This document shows, piece by piece, positions 56,184 through 64,000 of a stretch of DNA of 64,000 nucleotides. Position 1 is the first letter of the stretch, and each line of letters opens with the position of its first letter. The translations under genes were made by a program, and so were the position numbers. Under the pieces are notes generated by a model. It was not told the origin of the DNA. It saw only the letters and a list, made by a program, of their open reading frames with translations, and did no database searches. Origin of the DNA: Brevibacillus gelatini (GTDB lineage: Bacteria > Bacillota > Bacilli > Brevibacillales > Brevibacillaceae); the NCBI RefSeq assembly GCF_003710935.1, contig NZ_RHHS01000033.1, positions 1-64,000 on the forward strand, in the 5' to 3' direction.

Positions 56184-56198
56184 CAGCGCTGCTTAACA

Positions 56199-56231
56199 GT
56201 CAGGCGGGAGCCCATCTCGCCTGGCTTTTTG
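56199..56231 (+). terminator. Terminator of the two-repeat protein gene
   Basis: GTCAGGCG and CGCCTGGC (one mismatch) flank a short loop with inner pairs, then five T. Confidence 0.75.
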
Positions 56232-56429
56232 CGTCTCCGCTTCCCACTGCGCACGAAGAAATATCTTTCGCCACGCAAAATATCGCTCCGGGATTGCGAG
56301 CAGTCGGCCGATTTGCCCCTGTACACCCGTGTTTGCAAGAGGAAAAAGGACCATACCCGAATTGACACGCACCGGGCAAACACGATACATTCAAGGTAAC
56401 TTATACCGTAATGAGGTGCATACTGTAAG

Positions 56430-56870
56430 ATGAAAAAACCGTCTACCGAAGTTTTGTACCAGGAGGAGTCGGCCTACAAGGACATGCTGCTGCGAAAAAG
56501 CTGGCGCATGCGCATTGGGGAGACTGTCGCCTTCGTTTTGGGCATGATGATTCTCTCCCAGTTTTTCCCCAGCAATGACACGACCTTCAAAGTGCTTGCC
56601 TTCGCGATTGCAATTGCGGTCGTCGGTCTGTCGCCGTTCCTGTACAAGGCGATGCTGCGTCCTGTGTACAAGCTGACGAAGACTCACCTGATTGTCAGCA
56701 TCTCTGGAAAAGAAACCAGCTACCCGCTGTCAGAAGTGGAGCAGATTTACGAAGGCCGCCATTTCTACCGCCTGGGGGGCAAAAAAGAATCGCTGATGGT
56801 TTCCAGACAGTTTCTCAGCCATTTGAATGAGCGCTTGTTTTACTACCGAAAAGGGAACAAGAGGAGATAG
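56430..56870 (+). CDS. Small membrane protein upstream of alr, unknown
   Basis: I do not recognise this 146-residue protein. It has two membrane segments (about residues 30-48 and 54-73), then a cytosolic domain with strands (THLIVSISGKETSYPLSEVE) like the bacterial PH or YcxB-type folds. It ends two bases before the alr ATG, with GGAGATAG in its last codons serving alr. A role with Alr is not implied by sequence. Confidence 0.6.
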   Translation: MKKPSTEVLYQEESAYKDMLLRKSWRMRIGETVAFVLGMMILSQFFPSNDTTFKVLAFAIAIAVVGLSPFLYKAMLRPVYKLTKTHLIVSISGKETSYPLSEVEQIYEGRHFYRLGGKKESLMVSRQFLSHLNERLFYYRKGNKRR

Positions 56871-56872
56871 AT

Positions 56873-58075
56873 ATGAAACCGTTTTCTCGTGACACTTGGG
56901 TTGAGGTTGATTTGAACGCCATCCGGGCCAATGTCGAGACGTTCCGCGGCCATCTGCCGAAAAGCACAGGCATTATGGCAGTCGTCAAGGCAGACGGCTA
57001 CGGTCATGGCGCTGTGCATGTCGCCAGGGAGGCGCTGGCGAGCGGTGCCGATTCTCTGGCAGTAGCCATGCTCGATGAAGCGGTCATCTTGCGTACAGCA
57101 GGCATTGACGCGCCGATTCTGGTGCTCGGGTACACCCCGGCAGATTCGGTCGAGACGGCCAGCAGACTGAATGTAGAACTGACGGCGTACAGCACGGAAT
57201 GGATTGTTTCAGCGAATCAGAGACTGGAGCAGGCCGAGCTTCGCCCTGTTGGTGTGCATGTCAAAACCGACACAGGCATGGGACGTCTGGGGGTTCGGAC
57301 GACAGCAGATTTGCTGGAAGTGGTAGCAGCGCTTGAAAACAGCGCCAAACTCGAATGGACAGGCATTTTCACGCACTTCGCCTGCGCGGATGAACCGGAT
57401 ACGACCCATGTGCGAGGACAACATGAGATGTTTCAATCCTTTTTGCAGGCGCTGCGCGAGCAAGGCAAAAAGCTGCCGAAAGTTCACTGCTGCAATACAG
57501 CGGCAGCAATCGCTTTTCCTGATTGGGGGTATGATACGATCCGTTTAGGCATAGGTTTATACGGATTGTATCCTTCGCCGTACATGAAAGAGCGCGCAGA
57601 CGTCCGCCTTGTCCCTGCCCTCTCCCTGAAAACCAAAATTGCCCATGTAAAAACCGCCGTAGAGCCGTTTACGGTCAGCTATGGCGCTACGTACACAGCA
57701 AAGCCTGGCGAGCGGATCGCGACGCTGCCGATTGGATACGCAGACGGGTATTCCCGCCTCTTGTCCAATCGGGGAGAAGTGTTGTACAATGGTTCCCGCT
57801 ATCAGGTTGTCGGGCGAGTCTGCATGGACCAGATCATGGTCAGGCTGGAGCCGGGCTTGGGGCAGGTCGATGAGGAGGTCGTTCTCTACGGCAAGCAGGG
57901 TAATGAGGAAATCTCGCTGGATGAGGTTGCCGCGTTGCTTGGAACGATCAACTACGAAGTCCCCTGCATGCTGAATTACCGGATTCCGCGCGTCTATGTT
58001 CGCAACAAGGAAGTGGTCGAGGTGTTTCATCCGTTGGCGATGAAACATGCGCCAGAAAAAAATGTAAATAACTAG
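56873..58075 (+). CDS. alr: Alanine racemase
   Basis: Alr makes D-alanine for peptidoglycan. The PLP lysine is Lys39 (AVVKADGYGHG) and the second base is Tyr270 (SYGATY). The C-terminal beta-barrel is complete (YADGYSRLLSNRG, VGRVCMDQIMV). Length is 400 residues. The position before the ndoAI-ndoA toxin pair is the Bacillus order. Confidence 0.95.
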   Translation: MKPFSRDTWVEVDLNAIRANVETFRGHLPKSTGIMAVVKADGYGHGAVHVAREALASGADSLAVAMLDEAVILRTAGIDAPILVLGYTPADSVETASRLNVELTAYSTEWIVSANQRLEQAELRPVGVHVKTDTGMGRLGVRTTADLLEVVAALENSAKLEWTGIFTHFACADEPDTTHVRGQHEMFQSFLQALREQGKKLPKVHCCNTAAAIAFPDWGYDTIRLGIGLYGLYPSPYMKERADVRLVPALSLKTKIAHVKTAVEPFTVSYGATYTAKPGERIATLPIGYADGYSRLLSNRGEVLYNGSRYQVVGRVCMDQIMVRLEPGLGQVDEEVVLYGKQGNEEISLDEVAALLGTINYEVPCMLNYRIPRVYVRNKEVVEVFHPLAMKHAPEKNVNN

Positions 58076-58120
58076 CAGGCAAAAAACAGCAGGAATTTTC
58101 ATCTCAAGCGCGAATATTAG

Positions 58121-58152
58121 TTAAGCGCAAATGCGGGCTTTTTTGCTTGAAA
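58121..58152 (+). terminator. Terminator of alr
   Basis: AAGCGC and GCGGGCTT pair with a bulge around AAAT, followed by six T. Confidence 0.55.
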
Positions 58153-58274
58153 AGCGAACGGATAGGTATATTTTTGCAGTGGTTTCGACATAATGGTATT
58201 GTTCATGCTGGCCGTTCTTTCAAGAACTGGCATAGTAGATGGAAGTTACGGTCATGGTTGGAGGTGGATTTGTC

Positions 58275-58553
58275 TTGTCGAAGTCAAACACAAAACGCAT
58301 CATGATCAGTTTGCCGCAACACTTGCTACAGGAAGTGGATGGCGTCATTCAAAAGGAGAAATCCAATCGCAGCGAATTTATTCGCCAGGCGATGCATTTG
58401 TATTTGAAGGAGCGTAAAAAACGTACGATCCGAGAGACAATGCAAAAAGGGTATATGGAGATGGCGAAGATCAATCTGAAAATGGCATCGGAGGCTTTTG
58501 GCGCTGAGGAAGAGGCTGACCATACTCTTGTCCGCTTAGTTAGCGGGGTGTGA
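58275..58553 (+). CDS. ndoAI: Antitoxin EndoAI (MazE-type)
   Basis: This 92-residue antitoxin has an N-terminal ribbon-helix-helix (KRIMISLPQHLLQEVDGVI) for DNA binding and a C-terminal tail that blocks the toxin. The segment RRGYMEMAKINL-like (KGYMEMAKINLKMASEA) matches B. subtilis EndoAI. Start is TTG 58275, seven bases after GGAGGTGG. The toxin follows three bases after its stop. Confidence 0.9.
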   Translation: MSKSNTKRIMISLPQHLLQEVDGVIQKEKSNRSEFIRQAMHLYLKERKKRTIRETMQKGYMEMAKINLKMASEAFGAEEEADHTLVRLVSGV

Positions 58554-58556
58554 CCA

Positions 58557-58907
58557 GTGATTGTCAAACGTGGCGATGTATTTTTCGCGGACCTGTCACC
58601 GGTCGTTGGCTCTGAGCAAGGAGGCGTGCGGCCTGTTTTAGTCATTCAGAACGACATTGGAAATCGATTTAGTCCGACGGTCATCGTCGCAGCCATTACG
58701 GCCCAGATTCAGAAGGCAAAACTGCCTACGCATGTGGAAATTGACGCAAAAACATATGGATTTGATCGTGACTCCGTCATTTTGTTGGAACAAATACGAA
58801 CCATTGACAAACAGAGGCTGACTGACAAGATTACTCATCTTGACGACGAGATGATGGATCGGGTCAATGAGTCTTTGCAAATCAGCCTGGGGCTAATTGA
58901 TTTTTAA
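58557..58907 (+). CDS. ndoA: Endoribonuclease toxin EndoA (MazF)
   Basis: This 116-residue MazF-type RNase has the pattern [31 protein letters not shown] and [15 protein letters not shown], very close to Bacillus EndoA, which cuts mRNA at UACAU. Start is GTG 58557. The pair with ndoAI forms a type II toxin-antitoxin unit. A terminator separates it from the rsb operon. Confidence 0.93.
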   Translation: MIVKRGDVFFADLSPVVGSEQGGVRPVLVIQNDIGNRFSPTVIVAAITAQIQKAKLPTHVEIDAKTYGFDRDSVILLEQIRTIDKQRLTDKITHLDDEMMDRVNESLQISLGLIDF

Positions 58908-58933
58908 AAATGAATTATCATTGGGAGAGGAAA

Positions 58934-58963
58934 AGCCACTTGGGTGAAGCAAGTGGTTTTTTT
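58934..58963 (+). terminator. Terminator of ndoAI-ndoA
   Basis: CCACTT and AAGTGG (58936-58956) with flanking A and T tracts end in seven T. Confidence 0.85.
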
Positions 58964-59127
58964 GCTGTAGGGGAAGGGAATCGCCGGGTGTGTAGCGAAT
59001 GTGTTTTGGTAGATAGTAGACAAAATGTGACACGATTTGCTATTACTTCCGAGGTAGAGAAAAAACTTCAATCGCATTCATTTCATGAAATTCTACCTAT
59101 AAAGTGAGGGCGGAAGGGGTTTTTTGA

Positions 59128-59556
59128 TTGTGGCAGAGCTGTGGTCCTGAGACAATCAAGATTGAACGAGAAGCAGACATTGTGACAGCGAGACAAGTGG
59201 GGCGAAACATGTCGAGACAGCTCGGCTTCGGTACAATCATGCAGTCCCGAATCGCCACTTCCATCTCAGAACTGGCGCGCAACATTTATTTGTACGCTGG
59301 CAGTGGGACGATTACGATAGCGCCGATCGTTCGCAACGGAGTGCTCGGCTTGCAGTTGACAGCAATAGATGCGGGGCCGGGAATCCCGGACATCCGCAAG
59401 GCAATGGAAGACGGCTATTCGACTTCCGGTGCGCTTGGAGCAGGATTGCCTGGTGTCAGGCGCATGATGGATGAATTTGAAATCCACAGTTCTCCCGGCG
59501 AGGGCACGCGTGTAGTCGTTGTGAAGTGGAATGGCCCGATAGAGGAGGGGGTGTAA
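59128..59556 (+). CDS. rsbT: Serine/threonine kinase RsbT (switch protein)
   Basis: RsbT phosphorylates RsbS/RsbR in the stressosome and, when free, activates RsbU. The 142-residue GHKL-fold protein has QSRIATSISELARNIYLYAG (N-box), DAGPGIPDIRKAMEDG and STSGALGAGLPGVRRMMDEF, as in B. subtilis RsbT. Start is TTG 59128 after AAGGGG. It is the first gene of the operon here; no rsbR or rsbS lies before it. One base overlaps rsbU. Confidence 0.88.
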   Translation: MWQSCGPETIKIEREADIVTARQVGRNMSRQLGFGTIMQSRIATSISELARNIYLYAGSGTITIAPIVRNGVLGLQLTAIDAGPGIPDIRKAMEDGYSTSGALGAGLPGVRRMMDEFEIHSSPGEGTRVVVVKWNGPIEEGV

Positions 59557-60557
59557 TGGTAACCCGAAGCCTGGAAGAAGAGTACGTAAAGCTTCTTCGG
59601 GATTACCTGAACGGCCCGGGCGAGGATCAGCTTTACTTCGCCCAGCAGATGGGCAAATGGCTGCTTGCACATGACGTCTCGCCAGAGGAACTGACAGACA
59701 TGCATGGGCGGGCGTTGGAAAAGTTGGGGGAGGTACCGGAGTTTGTGCGTGCCTCCTTTTCTATCCTGACCGAAGTGATGATTGAATACGGCAACGAGCA
59801 CCGATCCGTACATAGCTGGCGAAGCAGGCATCAACAGATGGAAGCGGAGCTGACAGTGGCGCAGGCGATGCAGAAGAGGCTTTTGCCCAATCAACTTCCC
59901 GATTATCCCGGACTGGAGATCGGTGTCGTCAGCATAGCGGCAAAGCAAATATCGGGCGACTATTACGATTTTATTTGCCAGGATCGAGAGCGGTTTTGCC
60001 TGACCGTCGCGGACATTACCGGAAATGGCATTTCCGCTGCCATGTGCATGTCCATGCTCAAATACGCCATAGACAGCTTGCGGGAGATGCCGCTTGGTCC
60101 CGACGAAATGCTCCGCCACCTCAACCGGATTGTCGGACGCAATATCGACCCGAGCATGTTTGTGACCATGCTCTACGGGTCTTACGATACACATCAGCAT
60201 TGTTTCCGCTACGCAGTGGCGGGGCACGAGCCGGGCTTTTTGTACCGGGCTGCGGAAGGTGTGTTTTACGACCTGGCGGGCCAAGGCTCCGTCCTGGGAC
60301 TATGCCCGAACAGCGAATATGAGGTGCAGGAAGTTCGGCTGGAAGCGGGAGATATTCTGATTCTTCTGACAGACGGTGTAACGGAATGCAAAAAAAACCG
60401 ATACTATTTGCAAAGGGATGAGCTTGTCCTTCAGATGCAAGCCGAACTGGGCGTCCATGCCCAGAAAATGGCGAACGCCCTGTACAACAGGTTGCTTGCG
60501 CTCTCCCAATTTGAACTGCTGGATGACTACACCATGATCGTACTTCGCAGAACGTGA
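59556..60557 (+). CDS. rsbU: PP2C-type phosphatase RsbU
   Basis: RsbU removes phosphate from RsbV under stress. The N-terminal helical domain (about residues 1-85), which binds RsbT, is present. A linker (MEAELTVAQAMQKRLLP) leads to the SpoIIE-like phosphatase domain with SGDYYDF, VADITGNGISAA and LTDGVTE metal-binding aspartates. I chose ATG 59556 after GGAGGGGG. Confidence 0.92.
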   Translation: MVTRSLEEEYVKLLRDYLNGPGEDQLYFAQQMGKWLLAHDVSPEELTDMHGRALEKLGEVPEFVRASFSILTEVMIEYGNEHRSVHSWRSRHQQMEAELTVAQAMQKRLLPNQLPDYPGLEIGVVSIAAKQISGDYYDFICQDRERFCLTVADITGNGISAAMCMSMLKYAIDSLREMPLGPDEMLRHLNRIVGRNIDPSMFVTMLYGSYDTHQHCFRYAVAGHEPGFLYRAAEGVFYDLAGQGSVLGLCPNSEYEVQEVRLEAGDILILLTDGVTECKKNRYYLQRDELVLQMQAELGVHAQKMANALYNRLLALSQFELLDDYTMIVLRRT

Positions 60558-60582
60558 AACAATGCAAGGGAGGGAGATGGCG

Positions 60583-60909
60583 ATGGATTTGTTTTTGAAA
60601 ACCACCAGCCAGGATACAGAGCATCGAGTGGTCCTTGGAGGCGATATTGATGCGCATACCGGGCCGGAAGTGAAGGAGACGCTCATGTCCCTCGCGAATG
60701 AGCCTGGTACACGCCGCCTGTTGATTGACTTGGAAGCTGTCGAGTACATGGACAGTACGGGCATAGGAATTTTCATCGCGGTCATGAAAGCATGCAAGCA
60801 AAAAGAATGCGCGTTTGAGGTTCAAAAGTTGTCTCCACGCGTGGAAAGGCTGTTTCGCATCACGGGCTTGTACGAACATATTGCCATCCGCAAAGGAGAG
60901 AGCGAGTAA
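60583..60909 (+). CDS. rsbV: Anti-anti-sigma factor RsbV
   Basis: This 108-residue STAS protein has the phosphorylated serine in YMDSTGIGIF. Unphosphorylated RsbV binds RsbW and frees SigB. I chose ATG 60583, nine bases after GGAGG; ATGs at 60562 and 60577 lie before or inside that site. Its stop overlaps the rsbW start by one base. Confidence 0.92.
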   Translation: MDLFLKTTSQDTEHRVVLGGDIDAHTGPEVKETLMSLANEPGTRRLLIDLEAVEYMDSTGIGIFIAVMKACKQKECAFEVQKLSPRVERLFRITGLYEHIAIRKGESE

Positions 60910-61403
60910 TGGCGGAACAAAAACCTCAGGCTGACGTGATCCGGTTGACGCTGCCCAATCAGACGGAATATTTGGGTGTAGCGCGGCTTACGGTGTCCGG
61001 GATCGCGAATCGCATGGGCTTTTCCTATGAGGAGATTGAGGACATCAAGCTGGCGGTAGGGGAAGCGTGCACGAATGCAGTGATACACGCGTACAAGGGA
61101 AAAGAAGAGGTTGGCTTTATCCACATCGAATGTCAGGTTTTTCCGGACCGCCTCTGTATCGAGGTAAGCGATCAGGGGATCGGATTTGCCAGTGAGCTGA
61201 TACCGGAACAACTGACACCGATTTTTGCAGGGAGAGACCTGGATGATCTGGATGAGGGAGGTCTGGGGCTTTATCTGATCCACACGCTTATGGATGAAGT
61301 CGTGATTCGCTCCGAAGCGGGAGTGGCGGTCTCCATGACCAAGTACGTTCGGCGGGATGGGGTGGCTGGCGATGACTGGACAAATTCGGAAACAGAAGTA
61401 TAG
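60909..61403 (+). CDS. rsbW: Anti-sigma factor and kinase RsbW
   Basis: This 164-residue GHKL kinase has the N-box AVGEACTNAVIHAY and G-boxes VSDQGIGF and LDEGGLGLYLI. It binds SigB and phosphorylates RsbV. It overlaps the sigB start, so the two are coupled. Confidence 0.93.
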   Translation: MAEQKPQADVIRLTLPNQTEYLGVARLTVSGIANRMGFSYEEIEDIKLAVGEACTNAVIHAYKGKEEVGFIHIECQVFPDRLCIEVSDQGIGFASELIPEQLTPIFAGRDLDDLDEGGLGLYLIHTLMDEVVIRSEAGVAVSMTKYVRRDGVAGDDWTNSETEV

Positions 61404-62169
61404 TCCGGAGGAACTGCGGCGGCTCATTCACCTGTATGGACAGACGCGAGACGACAGCTTGCAGGAGCAACTGGTGACAGCCTACACTCCTCTGGTAGAG
61501 ACGTTGGCCAAAAAGTTTGTGCGCGGACAAGTCATGTACGAAGACCTCGTTCAAGTGGGAATGATCGGCTTGCTCGCTTCTTTGCGCCGGTTCGATCCTT
61601 CCTTTGACAGAACATTTGAAAGCTATGCGATCCCGACCATCGTCGGGGAAATCAAACGGTACATCCGCGACAAGACGTGGAGCGTCCATGTTCCGCGTCG
61701 GGTGAAAGAGCTCAGCCCGAAGATCAAGCGCGTGGTGGACGAACTTACAGCCAAGCTGCAGCGTTCGCCGCAAATCTCGGAAATCGCAAGCTGCCTGGGT
61801 GTGACGGAAGAAGCTGTCCTGGAAACGCTGGAGATGGGACGGAGCTACCATTCCCTGTCCATGGACAGCGAGCTGGAGGCAGACAACGACGGCAACACGA
61901 TCACGCTGCTGGATCTCGTCGGCCAGCAGGAAGCGGGCTACGGACAAGTCGAGCAAAATCTGATGCTCGACCGGGCACTGCACGTTCTGGACAAGCGCGA
62001 AAAAGAAATCATCCATTTAACTTTTTATCTTAACTTGAGCCAGAAGCAGGCCGGAGACATCATGGGCTTGTCCCAGATGCACATTTCCCGCTTGCAGCGC
62101 AGGGCGCTGGGCAAGCTGCGGGAAGCTTTGCGAGTAGAGCAACTGGATACAGCGAAGGCAGCGACATAG
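61372..62169 (+). CDS. sigB: General stress sigma factor SigB
   Basis: This 265-residue sigma-70 protein of the SigB/F/G group has region 2 (EDLVQVGMIGLLASLRRFDP), the marker RDKTWSVHVPRRVKEL, region 3 and region 4 (LSQKQAGDIMGLSQMHISRL). I chose ATG 61372, which lines up with B. subtilis SigB; an ATG at 61357 is also in frame. No rsbX follows; a terminator and tex do. Confidence 0.93.
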   Translation: MTGQIRKQKYSPEELRRLIHLYGQTRDDSLQEQLVTAYTPLVETLAKKFVRGQVMYEDLVQVGMIGLLASLRRFDPSFDRTFESYAIPTIVGEIKRYIRDKTWSVHVPRRVKELSPKIKRVVDELTAKLQRSPQISEIASCLGVTEEAVLETLEMGRSYHSLSMDSELEADNDGNTITLLDLVGQQEAGYGQVEQNLMLDRALHVLDKREKEIIHLTFYLNLSQKQAGDIMGLSQMHISRLQRRALGKLREALRVEQLDTAKAAT

Positions 62170-62193
62170 ACATAACGGAAAAATAGGGAAGAG

Positions 62194-62219
62194 AAGAGGG
62201 GCGAATGCGCCTCTTTTTT
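62194..62219 (+). terminator. Terminator of the rsb-sigB operon
   Basis: AAGAGGGGC and GCGCCTCTT pair around GAAT with a mismatch, followed by a T-run. Confidence 0.85.
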
Positions 62220-62287
62220 GCGTTTTTCCAGACACTGTTAGCAAATGTGGTACAATAAACGGCGAAGTACGAGCGCAGGAGGAATGT

Positions 62288-64000
62288 ATGGAGCTTACAT
62301 TGATGATCCAGACAATCGCCCAGGATACGGGCGTCAAACCTCATCAGGTGGAACGCACGGTTGCCCTTTTGGATGAAGGCAATACGGTTCCCTTCATTGC
62401 CCGTTATCGCAAGGAGATGACCGGGCAGTTGGACGAAACGCAAATTCGGGCGATTGAGGAACGAGTGCGTTATTTGCGCAACCTGTCAGTACGAAAAGAA
62501 GAAGTAATCCGGCTCATCGAGGAGCAGGGCAAGCTGACGGAGGAACTGAAAGCTGCAATTGAGCGGGCGACGAAGCTGCAAGAGGTGGAAGACCTCTACA
62601 GACCGTATCGGCAAAAACGCCGCACGCGTGCGACGATGGCCAAGGAAAAAGGGCTGGAGCCGCTCGCCAACTACTTGCTGAGCCTGCCCAGGACAGGCGA
62701 TCCCGAGCAGGAAGCCCAAAAATACGTGGACGCGGAAAAAGGCGTGGAAACTGCGGCACAAGCCCTGCAAGGGGCGATGGACATCGTCGCCGAGCACTTT
62801 TCCGACGATCCGGACATTCGCCAGTGGGTTCGCCAGCGCACCGTGCAAAAAGGACTGCTGCTGACCGAGCAAAAGGCAGAAGAAGCAGACGAGAAAAACG
62901 TTTATCAGATGTATTACGCATACAGCGAGCCGTTGAAAAAAGTCGTTCCGCACCGCGTGCTCGCCATCAACCGCGGAGAGAGCGAAGGCATTTTGAAGGT
63001 GACAGTCGAAGCGCCTGTGGCGGAAATTTTGGCCTGGATGCAGCGGCGACTCATTCCCCGTGACACTGTCGTGCGCTCTTTGCTGGAGCAGACGATTGAG
63101 GATGCGTACAAGCGCCTGATCGCCCCGTCGATTGAGCGCGAGGTGCGCGCGGAGCTGACAGAGGCGGCGGAAGAGCGGGCCATCCACATTTTTGCGGAAA
63201 ACTTGCGCAATCTCTTGCTGCAGCCTCCCGTCAAAGGAAAAGTCGTTCTGGGTGTCGACCCGGCATACCGGACAGGCTGCAAGCTGGCAGTCGTCGATGA
63301 GACGGGCAAGCTGCTGGAAGTAGCGGTCGTCTATCCGACCCCTCCGGCAAACAAGGTGGCAGAGGCTTCGGCAAAAGTCCGGCAGCTGATTGAAAAGCAT
63401 GAGGTCAGTGTGATCGCGATTGGCAACGGTACAGCTTCCCGGGAAACCGAGCAGTTCATCGCCAACCTGCTGAAAGAGTTGAAGCGCCAGGTCATGTACA
63501 TCATCGTCAACGAAGCGGGGGCATCGGTGTACTCGGCTTCCGCGCTGGCCAAGGAAGAGTTTCCGGACCTCGATGTGGCGGAACGAAGCGCTGTCTCCAT
63601 CGCGCGTCGCCTGCAGGACCCGCTGGCCGAGCTGGTCAAAATCGATCCGAAATCGGTTGGCGTAGGCCAGTACCAGCACGACGTGTCCCAAGCGAAGCTG
63701 GCGGACAGCCTGCAATTCGTCGTCGAATCGGCGGTCAACCACGTCGGGGTAGACGTCAACACCGCTTCTCCTTCGCTTTTGCAGTACGTTTCCGGCATCA
63801 GCAAGCAGGTAGCGGGCAACATTGTGAAAAAGCGCGAAGAGATCGGCATGTTCACGTCTCGCGCCCAGTTGAAGGAGGTTCCGCGGCTCGGAGCGAAAAC
63901 GTATGAGCAGTGCATCGGCTTTTTGCGCATTTTCGAGGGCAGCGATCCGTTGGACAAGACCCCGATTCACCCGGAGTCGTACCCGGCTACGCACAAGCTG
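62288..64000 (+). CDS. tex: Tex-family RNA-binding transcription accessory protein, partial
   Basis: The first 571 codons are open to the window edge. Start is ATG 62288 with AGGAGGAAT. The Tex N-terminal helical domain (PFIARYRKEMTGQLDE, LYRPYRQKRRTRATMAKEKG), the YqgF-like domain (VLGVDPAYRTGCKLAVVDE) and the helix-hairpin-helix part (NTASPSLLQYVSGISKQVA) are seen. The S1 RNA-binding domain should lie beyond the edge. Tex (YdcI) follows sigB in Bacillus too. Confidence 0.93.
   Translation, partial: MELTLMIQTIAQDTGVKPHQVERTVALLDEGNTVPFIARYRKEMTGQLDETQIRAIEERVRYLRNLSVRKEEVIRLIEEQGKLTEELKAAIERATKLQEVEDLYRPYRQKRRTRATMAKEKGLEPLANYLLSLPRTGDPEQEAQKYVDAEKGVETAAQALQGAMDIVAEHFSDDPDIRQWVRQRTVQKGLLLTEQKAEEADEKNVYQMYYAYSEPLKKVVPHRVLAINRGESEGILKVTVEAPVAEILAWMQRRLIPRDTVVRSLLEQTIEDAYKRLIAPSIEREVRAELTEAAEERAIHIFAENLRNLLLQPPVKGKVVLGVDPAYRTGCKLAVVDETGKLLEVAVVYPTPPANKVAEASAKVRQLIEKHEVSVIAIGNGTASRETEQFIANLLKELKRQVMYIIVNEAGASVYSASALAKEEFPDLDVAERSAVSIARRLQDPLAELVKIDPKSVGVGQYQHDVSQAKLADSLQFVVESAVNHVGVDVNTASPSLLQYVSGISKQVAGNIVKKREEIGMFTSRAQLKEVPRLGAKTYEQCIGFLRIFEGSDPLDKTPIHPESYPATHKL

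Noticed and set aside
54759-56383. Two overlapping minus-strand open frames of 473 and 481 codons
   Set aside because: They run antisense across ydcC, a terminator and the two-repeat gene. The repeats inside them only mirror the plus-strand repeats.
62486-63994. A 502-codon minus-strand open frame
   Set aside because: It is opposite to tex, whose domains are clear. No ribosome site or recognisable content.

Overview
The window reads as chromosome from a spore-forming, aerobic Gram-positive of the Paenibacillaceae/Brevibacillus type. The evidence is a gamma-type SASP, a GerMN lipoprotein, a Spo0E-like phosphatase, SLH-domain and lipobox proteins, strong AGGAGG ribosome sites, frequent TTG/GTG starts, and a Bacillus-like acpS-ydcC-alr-ndoAI-ndoA-rsb-sigB-tex order at the right end. 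The genus is inferred. I see no rRNA, tRNA, CRISPR array, phage or insertion sequence.

Left part (0-17 kb). A winged-helix regulator, a small unknown protein and a ClpP form one operon. An MFS exporter faces an SgrR-type regulator. Then come a YdjM-like membrane protein, a large anchored protein I do not recognise, CitR and CitA, and an old-yellow-enzyme (NamA). On the minus strand a MoxR-DUF58-DUF4129 operon lies behind an ArsR-type regulator and its MFS transporter.

Middle (17-36 kb). metY and the metNPQ methionine importer each sit behind a SAM-I riboswitch. Between them are rhodanese, SCO1, DUF3889, RNase J, bacilliredoxin and LCP genes. Four tandem OppA-type binding proteins follow, each with its own terminator and with no permease genes. 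The fourth has lost the lipobox cysteine. Two small unknown proteins end this part.

An amidase and a GerMN lipoprotein precede an AT-richer island (37.8-39.96 kb). The island carries a Spo0E-like protein and a 440-residue HTH plus helical-repeat regulator, and is bounded by two near-identical hairpins. Next come pstSCAB, a chemotaxis receptor, a second pstB and an ArsB arsenite exporter, with Pho-box-like repeats before pstS and the second pstB. A three-gene GMC oxidoreductase operon, an ArsR-family regulator and a glutaredoxin-like gene follow.

Right part (52-64 kb). A frameshifted SLH gene and a SASP precede the acpS-to-tex block. An extra secreted protein with two identical 64-residue repeats and a small membrane protein interrupt it. 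The sigB operon is rsbT-rsbU-rsbV-rsbW-sigB, without rsbR, rsbS or rsbX nearby. The window ends inside tex.
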